Source: Paraburkholderia sp041321145
GTDB taxonomy: Bacteria; Pseudomonadota; Gammaproteobacteria; Burkholderiales; Burkholderiaceae
NCBI RefSeq assembly: GCF_041321145.1
Contig: NZ_JBGGWA010000001.1
Coordinates: 62,001-126,000 of the forward strand
Direction of reading: 5' to 3'
DNA: 64,000 nucleotides
A program made the position numbers and the translations under genes. Positions 42,348-51,520 of the stretch are shown here, piece after piece (within the stretch, counting starts at the first letter, position 1; every line of letters begins with the position of its first letter). Below the pieces are notes generated by a model. The model saw nothing but the letters and a program-made list of their open reading frames with translations, made no database searches and had not been told where the DNA came from.

Positions 42348-42517
42348 GCACGATGGTCAATGCAGCAGCCGGCGCGGTCGCGCTGGACGGCCCTCAGGCG
42401 CGCCGCCTTGCAATGGAATCGGGGCAGCGGCAGCGTCAGGCGGGCGCAGAATGCGCGTTTCAAGCCACGGTTCGACGAGAAGCAACGAGCAGGCACAAAG
42501 GAGATTGCGGGAGATGA
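42344..42517 (+). CDS. Possible 57-residue protein between CitE-like gene and prpC
   Basis: Open frame whose ATG overlaps the upstream stop (ATGA at 42344-42347) and whose stop overlaps the start of prpC (ATGA at 42514-42517). It starts MSTMVNAAAGAVALDGPQAR and ends with a basic, Cys-containing tail (SRHKGDCGR). The double overlap fits translational coupling, but the composition is Arg/Gln/Ala-rich, third-position GC looks lower than in neighbours, and I recognise no family. It may be a spacer that happens to be open. Confidence 0.3.
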   Translation: MSTMVNAAAGAVALDGPQARRLAMESGQRQRQAGAECAFQATVRREATSRHKGDCGR

Positions 42518-43701
42518 GCGAGACGACGCAAACCGCCGGTGCACAAGGCGAAAACGAATCTAAAAGCGCCTTCAAACCGAAGAAGTCCGTGGCGCTGTCC
42601 GGCGTGACGGCCGGCAACACCGCGCTCTGCACGGTCGGCAAGACCGGCAACGACCTGCACTACCGCGGCTACGACATTCTCGATATCGCCAGTGCGTGCG
42701 AATTCGAAGAAATCGCGTATCTGCTCGTGCATGAAAAACTGCCGACGCAAGCCGAACTGACCGCCTACAAGACCCGGCTCAAGGCGCTGCGCGGTTTGCC
42801 CGCGAACGTGAAAGCCGCGCTCGAATGGATTCCGGCCGCCGCTCACCCGATGGACGTGATGCGCACCGGCGTATCGGTCCTCGGCACGGTATTGCCTGAG
42901 AAAGACGACCACAACCTGCCGGGCGCACGCGACATCGCCGACAAGCTGATGGCCTCGCTCGGTTCGATGCTGCTGTACTGGTACCACTACTCGCACAACG
43001 GCAAGCGCATCGAAGTCGAAACCGACGACGATTCGATCGGCGGCCATTTCCTGCATCTGCTGCACGGTGTAGAGCCGTCGAAGGAATGGGTCGACGCGAT
43101 GCATGTGTCGCTGAACCTGTACGCCGAGCATGAATTCAACGCATCGACCTTCACCGGCCGCGTGATCGCGGGCACGGGATCGGACATTTACTCGGCGATT
43201 ACGGGCGCAATCGGCGCACTGCGCGGCCCGAAGCACGGCGGCGCCAACGAAGTCGCGTTCGAAATCCAGTCGCGCTATCAGACGCCGGATGAAGCCGAAG
43301 CCGATATCCGTAAGCGCGTCGAAAACAGGGAAGTGGTGATCGGTTTCGGCCACCCGGTGTACACGATCTCCGATCCGCGCAACAAGGTCATCAAGGACGT
43401 CGCGAAGAAGCTCTCGAAGGAAGCGGGCAATACCAAGCTGTTCAACATCGCCGAGCGTCTGGAAGCGGTGATGTGGGAAGCGAAGAAGATGTTCCCGAAC
43501 CTCGACTGGTTCAGCGCGGTCTCGTATCACATGATGGGCGTGCCGACGGCGATGTTCACGCCGCTCTTCGTGATCGCCCGCACGGCGGGCTGGAGCGCGC
43601 ACATCATCGAGCAACGCATCGACAACAAGATCATTCGTCCGAGTGCGAATTACACCGGCCCCGAGAATTTGAAGTACGTGCCGTTAAATAGGAGAAAATA
43701 G
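42514..43701 (+). CDS. prpC: 2-methylcitrate synthase
   Basis: 395-residue citrate-synthase family enzyme condensing propionyl-CoA (or acetyl-CoA) with oxaloacetate. Active-site motifs are LRGPKHGGANEVAFEI, VVIGFGHPVYTISDPRNKVI and VIARTAGWSAHIIEQRIDNKIIRP. FGHPVY instead of FGHRVY, the short N terminus and the neighbouring prpD point to methylcitrate synthase rather than a second GltA. The ATG has GGGAG just upstream. prpB is absent here, so this cluster alone does not make a full methylcitrate cycle. Confidence 0.88.
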   Translation: MSETTQTAGAQGENESKSAFKPKKSVALSGVTAGNTALCTVGKTGNDLHYRGYDILDIASACEFEEIAYLLVHEKLPTQAELTAYKTRLKALRGLPANVKAALEWIPAAAHPMDVMRTGVSVLGTVLPEKDDHNLPGARDIADKLMASLGSMLLYWYHYSHNGKRIEVETDDDSIGGHFLHLLHGVEPSKEWVDAMHVSLNLYAEHEFNASTFTGRVIAGTGSDIYSAITGAIGALRGPKHGGANEVAFEIQSRYQTPDEAEADIRKRVENREVVIGFGHPVYTISDPRNKVIKDVAKKLSKEAGNTKLFNIAERLEAVMWEAKKMFPNLDWFSAVSYHMMGVPTAMFTPLFVIARTAGWSAHIIEQRIDNKIIRPSANYTGPENLKYVPLNRRK

Positions 43702-43806
43702 CGGTCGCTGTGCGCTTTCAAAGCGCGTGCAGTTCAACCCCTGCGGTTGCCAGGACCGGTAGCTCGCGTACTGTTCAACTGAAACCAGATAGAAAGGTTC
43801 TCCCTC

Positions 43807-44310
43807 ATGAAAAAACTGATGATCGCCGCCGTGATTGGCGCCCTGTCCACGACGATGCTAACCGTCGCGACTGACGCCGCTGCGCAAACGGCGACCACCA
43901 CGAAGCCGGCTGCCAAGGCTGTGCCGAAGAAGCCGCAACCGAAACGCCTGATCAAGCGCAAGGCCAATCCGGCCAAGGAAGCGAAGGTCGATGCGGTGCC
44001 GGAAGGCTCGGAAAAGTGGTCGTGCAACGAAGGTCTGGCATTCGACCTGAAGGGCGACATGACACGTGACCAGATCGTCACGGTTCACTGGGCGAACAAA
44101 AATTACAATCTGCCCCGCGAAACGACCACCACGGGCGCGGAGCGTTTCCACGACGCAGCATCGGGTATGGACCTGGTCGTGATCCCGACAAAGGCCATGT
44201 TGTTCTCGGACAAGGACAGCGCGCGTCTGGCCGACGAGTGCAAAACGGCAGCCATGCAGCAAGGCGCACCGGCTCCGACGCAATCGAACGCGGTCAACAA
44301 GTCCAACTAA
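43807..44310 (+). CDS. Secreted MliC-like protein (putative lysozyme inhibitor fold)
   Basis: 167 residues: a signal peptide (MKKLMIAAVIGALSTTMLTV, cleavage likely after AAA near residue 26), a Lys/Pro-rich linker (residues 27-65), and a domain around 68-148 (WSCNEGLAFDLKGD through ARLADECK) with two Cys that resembles MliC, the membrane-bound inhibitor of C-type lysozyme. Likely periplasmic and disulfide-bonded. It interrupts the prpC-prpD pair, 105 nt after prpC and 26 nt before prpD. Family assignment is by eye and moderate; the metabolic context gives no obvious reason for it. Confidence 0.6.
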   Translation: MKKLMIAAVIGALSTTMLTVATDAAAQTATTTKPAAKAVPKKPQPKRLIKRKANPAKEAKVDAVPEGSEKWSCNEGLAFDLKGDMTRDQIVTVHWANKNYNLPRETTTTGAERFHDAASGMDLVVIPTKAMLFSDKDSARLADECKTAAMQQGAPAPTQSNAVNKSN

Positions 44311-44336
44311 GTCATCGTCATCAGGAAAGCGCCCCG

Positions 44337-45788
44337 ATGTCCGCTCCGATTTCCAACGTACGACCCGATCCCGACCAGGTCCTGGTCGAGATCGTCGATT
44401 ACGTGCTGGATTTCCCGATCGACAGCACGCTCGCGCTGGAAACCGCGCGTCACTGCCTGATCGACACGCTCGGTTGCGGACTCGAGGCACTCACCTACCC
44501 GGCGTGCACCAAGCTGATGGGACCGATCGTGCCGGGCACGATCGTCCCCAACGGCGCGAAGGTGCCGGGCACGTCGTTCCAGTTGGACCCGATTCAGGCC
44601 GCCTTCAACATCGGCGCGATGATCCGCTGGCTCGACTTCAACGACACATGGCTGGCTGCCGAATGGGGTCATCCGTCGGATAACCTCGGCGGGATTCTGG
44701 CAACCGCCGATTGGCTCTCGCGCTGCGCCATCGCAGCGGGCAAACAACCGTTGACGATGAAAGACGTTTTGGTCGGCATGATCAAGGCGCACGAAATTCA
44801 AGGCTGTATCGCGCTCGAGAACTCGTTCAACAAAGTCGGGCTCGATCATGTATTGCTGGTGAAGCTGGCGTCGACCGCGGTGGTCGGCCAGTTGATCGGC
44901 CTCACGCGCGACGAACTGATTAACGCGGTCTCGCAAGCGTTGGTCGATGGACATGCGTTGCGCACGTATCGTCATGCGCCGAATACCGGTTCGCGCAAAT
45001 CGTGGGCGGCTGGCGATGCAACGTCACGCGCCGTGCGGCTCGCGTTGATCGCGAAGACCGGCGAGATGGGCTACCCGTCGGTGCTGACCGCGAAGACGTG
45101 GGGCTTTTACGATGTCCTCTTCAAGGGCAACGAGTTCAAGTTCCAGCGTCCCTACGGCTCGTATGTGATGGAAAACGTGCTGTTCAAGATTTCGTTTCCT
45201 GCCGAGTTCCACGCGCAAACCGCTGTGGAAGCGGCAATGACTTTACACATGCAATTGAACGCCGTTGGCAAGCGCGTGGAAGACATCAGCAAGATCACGA
45301 TCCGCACCCATGAAGCCGCGATCCGCATCATCGACAAGAAAGGCCCACTGAACAATCCGGCCGACCGCGATCACTGCATCCAGTACATGATCGCCGTGCC
45401 GCTGATCCACGGCCGCCTGACGGCCGCGGACTATGAAGATTCGATCGCGCAGGACCCGCGTATCGATGTGCTGCGCGCCAGGATGGAATGCGTCGAAGAC
45501 GCGCAGTTCACGAAGGATTACCACGATCCGGAGAAGCGTTCGATCGCCAATGCACTGACGATCGAATTCAACGACGAGTCAACGTTCGACGAAGTCGTAG
45601 TCGAATACCCGATCGGTCACAAGCGTCGTCGCGAAGACGGGATTCCGTTGCTGGTCGAGAAGTTCAAGACCAACCTCGCGCGCCGTTTTCCGGTCAAGCA
45701 ACAACTGGCGATTCTCGACGTGTCGCTGGATCAGGTAAGGCTCGAAGCCATGCCGGTCAATGAATACGTCGATCTGTACGTCATCTAG
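44337..45788 (+). CDS. prpD: 2-methylcitrate dehydratase (PrpD / MmgE family)
   Basis: 483-residue MmgE/PrpD enzyme that dehydrates 2-methylcitrate to 2-methyl-cis-aconitate; PrpD also has weak aconitase activity. FNIGAMIRWLDFNDTWLAAE and GHPSDNLGGILATADWL are the PrpD-type N-terminal motifs, with RHAPNTGSRKSWAAGDATSR and AVPLIHGRLTAADYEDSI later. ATG 44337 (MSAPISNVRPDPDQ) has AGGAAAG upstream and avoids overlap with the preceding gene. It is 45 nt before acnA, which can hydrate the product. Confidence 0.93.
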   Translation: MSAPISNVRPDPDQVLVEIVDYVLDFPIDSTLALETARHCLIDTLGCGLEALTYPACTKLMGPIVPGTIVPNGAKVPGTSFQLDPIQAAFNIGAMIRWLDFNDTWLAAEWGHPSDNLGGILATADWLSRCAIAAGKQPLTMKDVLVGMIKAHEIQGCIALENSFNKVGLDHVLLVKLASTAVVGQLIGLTRDELINAVSQALVDGHALRTYRHAPNTGSRKSWAAGDATSRAVRLALIAKTGEMGYPSVLTAKTWGFYDVLFKGNEFKFQRPYGSYVMENVLFKISFPAEFHAQTAVEAAMTLHMQLNAVGKRVEDISKITIRTHEAAIRIIDKKGPLNNPADRDHCIQYMIAVPLIHGRLTAADYEDSIAQDPRIDVLRARMECVEDAQFTKDYHDPEKRSIANALTIEFNDESTFDEVVVEYPIGHKRRREDGIPLLVEKFKTNLARRFPVKQQLAILDVSLDQVRLEAMPVNEYVDLYVI

Positions 45789-45833
45789 TCAAGTTAAGTA
45801 CTGTAGTTCCGCGATCAAACCAAGGAAAACACC

Positions 45834-48551
45834 ATGGCCCACAACCTCCACAAAACGCTCAAGGAATTCGACAGCGGTTCCGGCAAAGGCAAGTTCTACT
45901 CCCTGCCGCAACTCGGCCGAGCACTGAACATCAAGATCGACCGCCTGCCGGTTTCGATCCGTATCGTGCTGGAATCGGTGCTGCGTAACTACGACGGCAA
46001 GAAGATCGCCGAAGAACACATCACGCAACTCGCGAACTGGAAGCCGACCGCAGCGCGCGTCGACGAAATCCCGTTCGTCGTGTCGCGCGTCGTGCTGCAA
46101 GACTTTACCGGCGTGCCGCTGCTCGCCGACATCGCCGCGATGCGCGGTGTCGCGCAACGCGTGGGCAAGAACCCGAAGTCGATCGAACCGCTGGTCCCGG
46201 TCGATCTGGTGGTCGACCACTCGGTGCAGATCGATCACTTCCGCGAAAAGAACGCGCTCGACCTGAACATGAAACTGGAATTCCAGCGTAACAACGAGCG
46301 CTACCAGTTCATGAAGTGGGGCATGCAGGCATTCGACACGTTCAAGGTCGTGCCGCCGGGCGTGGGTATCGTTCACCAGGTGAACCTGGAATACCTGGCA
46401 CGCGGCGTGCACAAGAAAGCCGAAGGCGCGGACACCGTGTACTACCCGGATTCGCTGGTCGGCACCGACAGCCACACCACGATGATCAACGGCATCGGCG
46501 TGGTGGGCTGGGGCGTGGGCGGTATCGAAGCCGAAGCCGGCATGCTCGGCCAGCCGGTGTACTTCCTGACGCCGGACGTGGTGGGCGTCGAACTGAAGGG
46601 CAAGCTGCGCGAAGGCTTGACGGCGACCGACCTGGTTCTGACCGTTACCGAGCTGCTGCGCAAGGAAAAGGTTGTCGGCAAGTTCGTCGAGTTCTTCGGC
46701 GAAGGCACGAAGTCGCTGTCGCTGCCGGATCGCGCAACGATCGGCAACATGGCGCCGGAATACGGCGCAACGATGGGCTTCTTCCCGGTCGACGAAAAAA
46801 CCATCGACTACTTCAAGGGCACGGGCCGCACCGACGCAGAAATCTCCGCCTTCGAAAACTACTTCAAGGCGCAAGGCCTGTTCGGTATTCCGAAGGCTGG
46901 CCAGATCGACTACACCAAGGTCGTCACGCTGGACCTCGGCACGGTGACGCCGTCGCTGGCAGGTCCGAAGCGCCCGCAAGACCGTATCGAAATCGGTCAC
47001 GTGAAGTCGACCTTCAGCGACCTGTTCTCGAAGCCGGTGGCGGAAAACGGCTTTGCGAAGAAGGAAGCCGATCTGGACGCGCAATACACGACAAGCAACG
47101 GCGTCGACGTGAAGAACGGCGACATCCTGATCGCCGCGATCACGTCGTGCACGAACACGTCGAACCCGAGCGTGCTGCTGGCGGCTGGTCTGCTGGCGAA
47201 GAAGGCTGTTGAAGCCGGTTTGACGGTCGCGCCGCACATCAAGACGTCGCTGGCTCCGGGGTCGCGCATCGTCACGGAATATCTGACGAAGACCGACTTG
47301 ATGAAGTACCTCGACAAGCTCGGTTTCACGCTGGCCGCTTACGGTTGCACGACCTGTATCGGTAACGCGGGCGATCTGACGCCGGAACTGAACGAAGCGA
47401 TCACGAAGAACGACATCGTCGCGGCAGCGGTTCTGTCGGGCAACCGTAACTTCGAGGCGCGTATTCACCCGAACATCCGCGCGAACTTCCTGGCCTCGCC
47501 GCCGCTGGTTGTGGCCTACGCGATCGCCGGCAACATCACGCGCGACCTGATGACCGAACCGGTCGGCAAGGGCACGGGTGGCAAGGACATCTACCTGGGC
47601 GACATTTGGCCGACCAGCGAAGAAGTCAACGAACTGCTCAAGTTCGCGCTGGACGCAGACGCGTTCCGCAAGAACTACGCGTCGCTGACCAAGAAGGGCG
47701 ACCTGTGGAGCAAGATCGAAGGCGAAGAAGGTCAGGTCTACGACTGGCCGAAGTCGACCTACATCGCTGAGCCGCCGTTCTTCGGCAAGGACTTCTCGAT
47801 GACGCCGGCTGACAGCATCCCCGCCGTCAAGAACGCACGCGCTCTGGGCATCTTCGGTGACTCGGTCACGACCGACCACATCAGCCCGGCTGGCTCGATC
47901 AAGGAAGACTCGCCGGCAGGCAAATGGCTGAAGGCAAACGGCGTGCAGAAGGCCGACTTCAACAGCTACGGCTCGCGCCGCGGCAACCACGACGTGATGA
48001 TGCGCGGCACGTTCGCGAATGTCCGCATCAAGAACCTGATGATCCCGGCGAAGGCAGACGGCACGCGCGTGGAAGGCGGCCTGACGATTCATCAGCCGAG
48101 CGGCGAACAAGCGTCGATCTATGACGCAGCGATGAAGTACATCGACGCGGGTACGCCGACTGTTGTGTTTGCTGGTGAAGAGTACGGCACGGGCTCGTCG
48201 CGTGACTGGGCTGCGAAGGGTACGCAACTGCTGGGCGTGAAGGCTGTGGTCGCACGCAGCTTCGAGCGGATTCACCGTTCGAACCTGGTCGGCATGGGCG
48301 TGCTGCCGCTGCAGTTCAAGGGCTCGGATAGCGTGCAATCGCTCGGTATTACCGGCGAAGAAACGTTCGACGTCGAAGGCCTGGGCAACGATTTCAAGCC
48401 GCAACAGGAAGTGACGCTGGTGATTCGCGGCAAGGACGGCAAGGAGAAGCGCGTGCAGGTTCTGCTGCGTATCGATACGCCGATCGAAGTCGACTACTAC
48501 AAGCACGGCGGCATTCTGCCGTTCGTGTTGCGTTCGCTGTTGGCTGCTTAA
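45834..48551 (+). CDS. acnA: Aconitate hydratase A
   Basis: 905-residue monomeric 4Fe-4S aconitase of the AcnA/IRP type, interconverting citrate and isocitrate and able to act on 2-methyl-cis-aconitate hydration. Cluster ligands: Cys near 439 in AAITSCTNTSNPSV and two near 504 and 507 in YGCTTCIGNAGDLTP. SLVGTDSHTTMINGIGVVGW and the C-terminal swivel domain EEYGTGSSRDWAAKGTQLLG are present. MAHNLHKTLKEFDSGSGKGK starts it. Last gene of the rightward operon, followed by two hairpins and a T-run. Confidence 0.96.
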   Translation: MAHNLHKTLKEFDSGSGKGKFYSLPQLGRALNIKIDRLPVSIRIVLESVLRNYDGKKIAEEHITQLANWKPTAARVDEIPFVVSRVVLQDFTGVPLLADIAAMRGVAQRVGKNPKSIEPLVPVDLVVDHSVQIDHFREKNALDLNMKLEFQRNNERYQFMKWGMQAFDTFKVVPPGVGIVHQVNLEYLARGVHKKAEGADTVYYPDSLVGTDSHTTMINGIGVVGWGVGGIEAEAGMLGQPVYFLTPDVVGVELKGKLREGLTATDLVLTVTELLRKEKVVGKFVEFFGEGTKSLSLPDRATIGNMAPEYGATMGFFPVDEKTIDYFKGTGRTDAEISAFENYFKAQGLFGIPKAGQIDYTKVVTLDLGTVTPSLAGPKRPQDRIEIGHVKSTFSDLFSKPVAENGFAKKEADLDAQYTTSNGVDVKNGDILIAAITSCTNTSNPSVLLAAGLLAKKAVEAGLTVAPHIKTSLAPGSRIVTEYLTKTDLMKYLDKLGFTLAAYGCTTCIGNAGDLTPELNEAITKNDIVAAAVLSGNRNFEARIHPNIRANFLASPPLVVAYAIAGNITRDLMTEPVGKGTGGKDIYLGDIWPTSEEVNELLKFALDADAFRKNYASLTKKGDLWSKIEGEEGQVYDWPKSTYIAEPPFFGKDFSMTPADSIPAVKNARALGIFGDSVTTDHISPAGSIKEDSPAGKWLKANGVQKADFNSYGSRRGNHDVMMRGTFANVRIKNLMIPAKADGTRVEGGLTIHQPSGEQASIYDAAMKYIDAGTPTVVFAGEEYGTGSSRDWAAKGTQLLGVKAVVARSFERIHRSNLVGMGVLPLQFKGSDSVQSLGITGEETFDVEGLGNDFKPQQEVTLVIRGKDGKEKRVQVLLRIDTPIEVDYYKHGGILPFVLRSLLAA

Positions 48552-48594
48552 GTTATTCGCTTACGCATGCAGTAACTGCGAGCTGTTTTGCAGG

Positions 48595-48659
48595 GGCTGC
48601 GTCCTGTGGAGGACGCAGCCGACTTTGGAAGCCCGGCTTTTGGCCGGGCTTTTTTTTTT
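48595..48659 (+). terminator. Tandem hairpins ending the acnA operon
   Basis: First hairpin: GGCTGCGTCC (48595-48604) / GGACGCAGCC (48611-48620), loop TGTGGA, without a T-run. Second: AAGCCCGGC (48629-48637) / GCCGGGCTT (48643-48651), followed by a long T-run to 48659, an intrinsic terminator. The next gene is convergent and ends 7 nt later. Confidence 0.9.
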
Positions 48660-48665
48660 GGCTTT

Positions 48666-49793
48666 TTACTTCTGACCGCGGCCTGCCTGGAAGGCGTCCG
48701 GGTTGTCGGTGATCCGGCGTTGGGTCATGCGGGCGTTCCAGTCGGCGTCACCCGATATAGGCACAGTGGCACGCGTGGTGACATGTGCGCGCTGCTGGGC
48801 GGCCCAGTTAAGCAACGCTGCCTGGTCGATCGCATCGTTGTCGGCCGACGGACGTGCGGTCCATTCAGGCTGCTTCGACACGGCAGGCCGCGTAGCCGGG
48901 CGAACCGTGCGGCTCAACGCGAGGCGCTCGTCGACATGCGCCTCGGTCATGCGTGCGACGGCGACTTTGCGGTCCGCTTTTGCCGGACGGCTCGTCATGG
49001 TTTCGCGGGTAGACGCTCGCGCGGTTGGCTGCTGCGCGGCGTGCTGCGACAACTGCGTGCGCGGGCTGCGAGGGGCGGCCACGGGGGTAGTGTCGTCGTT
49101 CTTGGCGTGGCTCGCTGGCGACACCATTGGCACTGCATAGCTCGCCTCGGAAGGCGCTGGCGCGACATCTGCCGCTGCATAGCTCGGCGCGGATGCGGCC
49201 GTGCTCGCGACCGAAGGCACACCCTGCACCACCGTCTGCGTGTCCTCAACTGCCGACTGGGCCAACTTGGCAGGTTCCGGCGAATGATCGACGGGGGCGC
49301 TGCTGACCGCCGGCACAACCGGCCGCGTCACGGCCAGCGCTGTCGCCTTCTCCGCTTCTCGCGTCGTGCATGTCGCCAGCAACCACGCCAACGCAATGCT
49401 GCAACCCAGAAAGATCGTCGCTCCGATTACGTAATCCGAACGCGACGACCGCAGACGGATCTTGCCCATCTCAAGATAGCGCTTCGCTTCAGCCATCTCC
49501 GCATCGAAACGATGGGCGTCCGAGCGTTGCGGGGGTGCCTTGTAGAACAGAACGTGCTTCACGCCCGGAGGAAACGGGCCTCGACGCGCCGGCTGCTCCT
49601 TACGTTGCACCGCATCCTGGATCGCCTGTTGCGCTTCGGTTTGTGCGGCGGGCTGGGGTTCGCGTTGCGCTGCATTTTGTGCTGCGGTCCGCGCCGCACG
49701 TCGTCGCGACCCAAAAGGCGGCGGCAAACCATCAAATGGCCGCGGCTTCGGAAACGCCAGATCGCCTTCGATCAGGGCCTGCGGTTGGTTCAT
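48666..49793 (-). CDS. Single-pass membrane hypothetical protein
   Basis: 375 residues: an N-terminal Pro/Gln/Arg-rich cytoplasmic region, FPPGVKHVLFYKAPPQR and RYLEMGKIRLRSSRSDYV before one transmembrane helix (VIGATIFLGCSIALAWLLAT, about 122-141), then a long Ala/Pro/Ser/Thr-rich, probably disordered periplasmic tail ending NPDAFQAGRGQK. No known domain recognised. It overlaps the kinase-like gene by ATGA (49790-49793), and lies in the same leftward unit as the response regulator, so a link to the autotransporter/two-component cluster is inferred. Confidence 0.75.
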   Translation of the reverse strand: MNQPQALIEGDLAFPKPRPFDGLPPPFGSRRRAARTAAQNAAQREPQPAAQTEAQQAIQDAVQRKEQPARRGPFPPGVKHVLFYKAPPQRSDAHRFDAEMAEAKRYLEMGKIRLRSSRSDYVIGATIFLGCSIALAWLLATCTTREAEKATALAVTRPVVPAVSSAPVDHSPEPAKLAQSAVEDTQTVVQGVPSVASTAASAPSYAAADVAPAPSEASYAVPMVSPASHAKNDDTTPVAAPRSPRTQLSQHAAQQPTARASTRETMTSRPAKADRKVAVARMTEAHVDERLALSRTVRPATRPAVSKQPEWTARPSADNDAIDQAALLNWAAQQRAHVTTRATVPISGDADWNARMTQRRITDNPDAFQAGRGQK

Positions 49794-51508
49794 CGTAGGG
49801 TGCTCCGGTGAGGGTCGACCGCCGTGTCGAGTTGCGCGACCAAGGTCCTGGCGCGCTCCATGAGCGCGTCGATTGCACCCGCCTCGTGTTCCAGCGGGGT
49901 CGTGCTGGCGTGCCGCAGCGCTTCCATCAGACTGTGCGCGCCGACCAGACCTACGGCGCCGCTCAATCTGTGCAGCACGCTGCTCAACCCTTCGCTGTCG
50001 CGCTCGTGATTCAATCCGCTCAGGCGCTTCAGGTCGTCGTCCATTGAATGGCGCCAGCCGCCCAGAAAGGTGTGGAGATCGATACCTTCTTCGGACAACG
50101 CGTCGAGATAGCGGCGCTCGAAGGGTTCAGATGGGGCACTCGCCGCAGCTTGTTGCGACTGCGCGACAAGGGCGAACAAGGGCGCCTGCGCGTGACGAGC
50201 TGGATCTGTGGACGGTCCCCATTGGTCAACGGTGAACGGCGCACTGAAGCTCGCGCGGATGCCGGAATCTGAACTGCTTGCGACGGAAAGCTCACCTTGC
50301 ATACGCTGTGCGAGGATCTGGCAGAGCGGCAAGCAGGCATCAGCGTCGCCAAGCCGCCTTTCGGCGGACGCTTCATCAGCGTTCGGTCCGAAAAGTTGTA
50401 GTTGCGGGGCATGCGCGGCTTTTCCACCGCCATCCGTCACGCTGACAACAATCCGCTGTGAGCCGGAATTCGACGGCTCCGCGCGCACGACGAGCGCAAT
50501 CTCTCCATGCGTGCTGGCCTGGACCGTGCGGTTTAGCAGATGGAAAAATATCTGACCGAGCCGGGCACTATCGGCGAGAATCCGCTCGGCGACCGTTTGA
50601 TCGACGCTCGAGTTCAAGCGCAAACCTCGTTGAGCCGCGGACGGAGACAATAGCGCAATGACGCCGTCGACGAGTTCTCGCAGATTCGTCGCGCTTTCGT
50701 CGAGAACGAAGGCGCGCGACTCCAGCGGCGAAACATCCAGCAAGTCGTGAAGCGTTTGACCCCATGTGCGCACCGCGGATTGGATCACCGGAACCTGCGG
50801 GCGTTGAGCCGACGGTGTGGCCGCCGTTTCGAGCGATTCAAGCAGACCCGCCACGGCTGTCAATGGAGCTTCCGCATAAAGACGCATCGCGCCGAGCAAC
50901 CAGAGCCGCTCCTGCTTCGCGGCGGCGCTCGCCTCAGTGGACACTGCGGCGCGTGCGGCCTGCTCCCTCGCTTCGGCTGCATCGCACCGGTGCGTCCATT
51001 CGTTTTCAACGTGGTGCAGTTTCTCAGCAGCGCGCCTCAGCGCAGCGCGAGACAGGCATGCGCCGGCCAACGCAACGACCGCCGGGGCTGCGAGCGCCAA
51101 CAGCCACGTTTGTCGCTCGATCGCGGCATCACGTGCGCCTGTCGCCGATTGGCCGAACGCACGGTGGCTATTACCGGAAGCAAGTGCAAAAGACGCGCTA
51201 GCAGCGGTCTCCTCGCGCAAATGAAGATCGCGGGCCGACTGCCCGAGTTGTCCCACTGCGTCGCGTGCGGCCAGTACTGCGGCCGCACGCGAATCGTCAA
51301 CGCGCAGCGCGCGCGGCGTGCCGTCGACTAACGGCGCCGCGTTGGCGCGTATCGACAGCATGCACAGCAGTGCAAACGCAAAGAGGCAGCCCAACACCGT
51401 CGCGAAACGGATCGAAGTCAGCCCCGCGTTGTGAGAGAAACTGTGAGAGGAGCGCGGCGCACGACGACGCGCGCCCGCTGAAGAACCAAGCAGGCTCATT
51501 TTATTCAT
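49790..51508 (-). CDS. Histidine-kinase-like protein with Hpt domain, H-box His missing
   Basis: 572 residues. Signal/TM segment SIRFATVLGCLFAFALLCML, periplasmic part of about 90 residues, second TM (WLLALAAPAVVALAGACL), coiled region, a DHp-like segment WLLGAMRLYAEAPLTAVAGL where the usual SHE..TPL has Leu instead of His, a diverged HATPase (N-box-like IFFHLLNRTVQ; G-box VTDGGGKAA; GLGL replaced by ADACLPLC), and a C-terminal Hpt with VLHRLSGAVGLVGAHSL, His retained. Likely a phosphotransfer or pseudokinase partner of the response regulator encoded just upstream. ATG 51508 chosen; GTG 51520 would directly follow the regulator stop. ATGA overlap with the downstream gene. Confidence 0.82.
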   Translation of the reverse strand: MNKMSLLGSSAGARRRAPRSSHSFSHNAGLTSIRFATVLGCLFAFALLCMLSIRANAAPLVDGTPRALRVDDSRAAAVLAARDAVGQLGQSARDLHLREETAASASFALASGNSHRAFGQSATGARDAAIERQTWLLALAAPAVVALAGACLSRAALRRAAEKLHHVENEWTHRCDAAEAREQAARAAVSTEASAAAKQERLWLLGAMRLYAEAPLTAVAGLLESLETAATPSAQRPQVPVIQSAVRTWGQTLHDLLDVSPLESRAFVLDESATNLRELVDGVIALLSPSAAQRGLRLNSSVDQTVAERILADSARLGQIFFHLLNRTVQASTHGEIALVVRAEPSNSGSQRIVVSVTDGGGKAAHAPQLQLFGPNADEASAERRLGDADACLPLCQILAQRMQGELSVASSSDSGIRASFSAPFTVDQWGPSTDPARHAQAPLFALVAQSQQAAASAPSEPFERRYLDALSEEGIDLHTFLGGWRHSMDDDLKRLSGLNHERDSEGLSSVLHRLSGAVGLVGAHSLMEALRHASTTPLEHEAGAIDALMERARTLVAQLDTAVDPHRSTLR

Positions 51509-51520
51509 AGCCCGCAACAC

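Noticed and set aside
45789..48506. 905-codon open frame antisense to acnA
   Set aside because: Arg/Val/His-rich artefact of high-GC codon use; the plus strand encodes a full aconitase with cluster cysteines.
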